Shown one piece after another: positions 63,845 through 64,000 of a stretch of 64,000 nucleotides of DNA. The DNA lies in NCBI RefSeq assembly GCF_014534745.1, contig NZ_JACVVP010000011.1:113627-177626 (forward strand). The letters are read 5' to 3'. How positions within the stretch are numbered: the first letter of the stretch is position 1; the number at the start of each line of letters is the position of its first letter. The notes beneath the pieces are model-generated. The model saw only the letters and a program-made list of their open reading frames with translations. It was not told the DNA's origin and ran no database searches. The stretch is from Flammeovirga sp. EKP202. Lineage in GTDB: Bacteria; Bacteroidota; Bacteroidia; Cytophagales; Flammeovirgaceae. Position numbers and translations under genes: made by a program.

Positions 63845-64000
63845 CTAAGTACATGACAAAAAACGTGTAGTTAGAAAATTTTGATCTATATCCACTGGAT
63901 TTAGTAACTTATCAGAGATATATTCTAACCCATATTTGAAGAAACTTTTAGCTCTTCTACCATGCTTCAATATTCTTATTTTCTTGACATTATGGTGAAG
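63845..64000 (-). CDS. IS4-like transposase, C-terminal 51 residues (rest beyond window)
   Basis: The minus strand from the right edge is open for 51 codons to TAG at 63845-63847 and reads RILKHGRRAKSFFKYGLEYI, later LLNPVDID and the end RFLSCT. The pattern R-I-L-K-H-G-R-R-A-K-S-x-F-x-Y-G-L with terminal FLSCT is that of IS4-family transposases common in Bacteroidota. The inverted repeat of the element cannot be placed with confidence. The 350-bp end of the window holds nothing else. Confidence 0.65.
   Translation of the reverse strand, partial: LHHNVKKIRILKHGRRAKSFFKYGLEYISDKLLNPVDIDQNFLTTRFLSCT

Noticed and set aside
1..64000. CRISPR arrays, tRNA and rRNA genes
   Set aside because: No regularly spaced direct repeats, cloverleaf-like segments or rRNA signature stretches were noticed on reading.

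Overview
The window looks like chromosomal DNA of a marine, polysaccharide-degrading member of the Bacteroidota, most likely a Flammeovirga-type Cytophagales. The grounds are the AT-rich sequence, promoter boxes of the Bacteroidetes form TAnnTTTG, a SusC/SusD pair, type IX secretion (T9SS) C-terminal sorting domains, an algal-type sulfatase and a GH86 agarase/porphyranase. The genus assignment is inference from gene content; no rRNA or tRNA gene is visible.

Layout. (1) 1-1.7 kb: 5' part of a secreted sulfatase (minus strand) and a GNAT acetyltransferase. (2) 1.8-10.75 kb: an accessory island of RHS/YD-repeat cassettes. Two RHS cores are near-identical over about 1.4 kb, both lack a proper 5' end, and they carry different C-terminal tips, each followed by a candidate immunity gene. 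A third, tiny RHS remnant and an Rpn-type PD-(D/E)XK nuclease gene lie between them. The pieces are separated by recurring units made of a short palindrome (consensus TAAGTTT-nn-AACTTA) followed by a GC-rich terminator hairpin. (3) 10.8-16.7 kb: minus-strand operon GH86 then GH2, probably for red-algal galactan (agar/porphyran). (4) 17.6-26.9 kb: M1 aminopeptidase lipoprotein with a small outer-membrane barrel, a long-chain acyl-CoA ligase, a Crp/Fnr regulator with a 3-ketosphinganine-reductase-like SDR, a secreted aldose epimerase and an alpha/beta hydrolase. (5) 27.8-43.3 kb: a GH71/GH99-like secreted protein; an AraC / DUF1330 / SDR / radical SAM group; GNAT, methyltransferase and Nudix genes; a pyruvate/oxaloacetate carboxyltransferase with biotin domain; and a ribokinase - nucleoside hydrolase - ADP-ribosylglycohydrolase operon. 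(6) 43.3-63.7 kb: a polysaccharide utilisation locus (PUL) with a membrane-anchored propeller/Y_Y_Y/LuxR regulator, a sugar-porter MFS protein carrying a large extra loop domain, SusC, SusD, a PKD surface lipoprotein, two GH26-like enzymes (one T9SS-sorted, one lipoprotein), a T9SS cargo protein and a clan GH-A hydrolase. (7) At the right edge, the 3' end of an IS4-like transposase.

Two things stand out beyond the genes. First, six copies of a non-coding, 0.3-0.43-kb element with about 20-bp terminal inverted repeats (CATTGTAAACTAAATTTTCG type) sit in intergenic gaps from 17 to 51 kb. They look like a MITE family; one supplies the stop codon of the aldose epimerase gene. Second, direct repeats of TTGAAGTAG, mostly one helical turn apart, occur in the three key promoter regions of the PUL (regulator/MFS, susC, and the divergent glycosidase pair). 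They are a plausible operator for the PUL regulator.

How the PUL may work (inference): surface glycosidases cut the glycan, SusD and the PKD lipoprotein bind the pieces, SusC imports oligosaccharides, periplasmic or anchored GH-A enzymes finish them, and the MFS protein takes up the sugar. The regulator senses a breakdown product in the periplasm and activates the set through the GAAGTAG repeats. The substrate cannot be fixed from sequence alone; beta-1,3-xylan or a beta-mannan are candidates because of the GH26-like enzymes.
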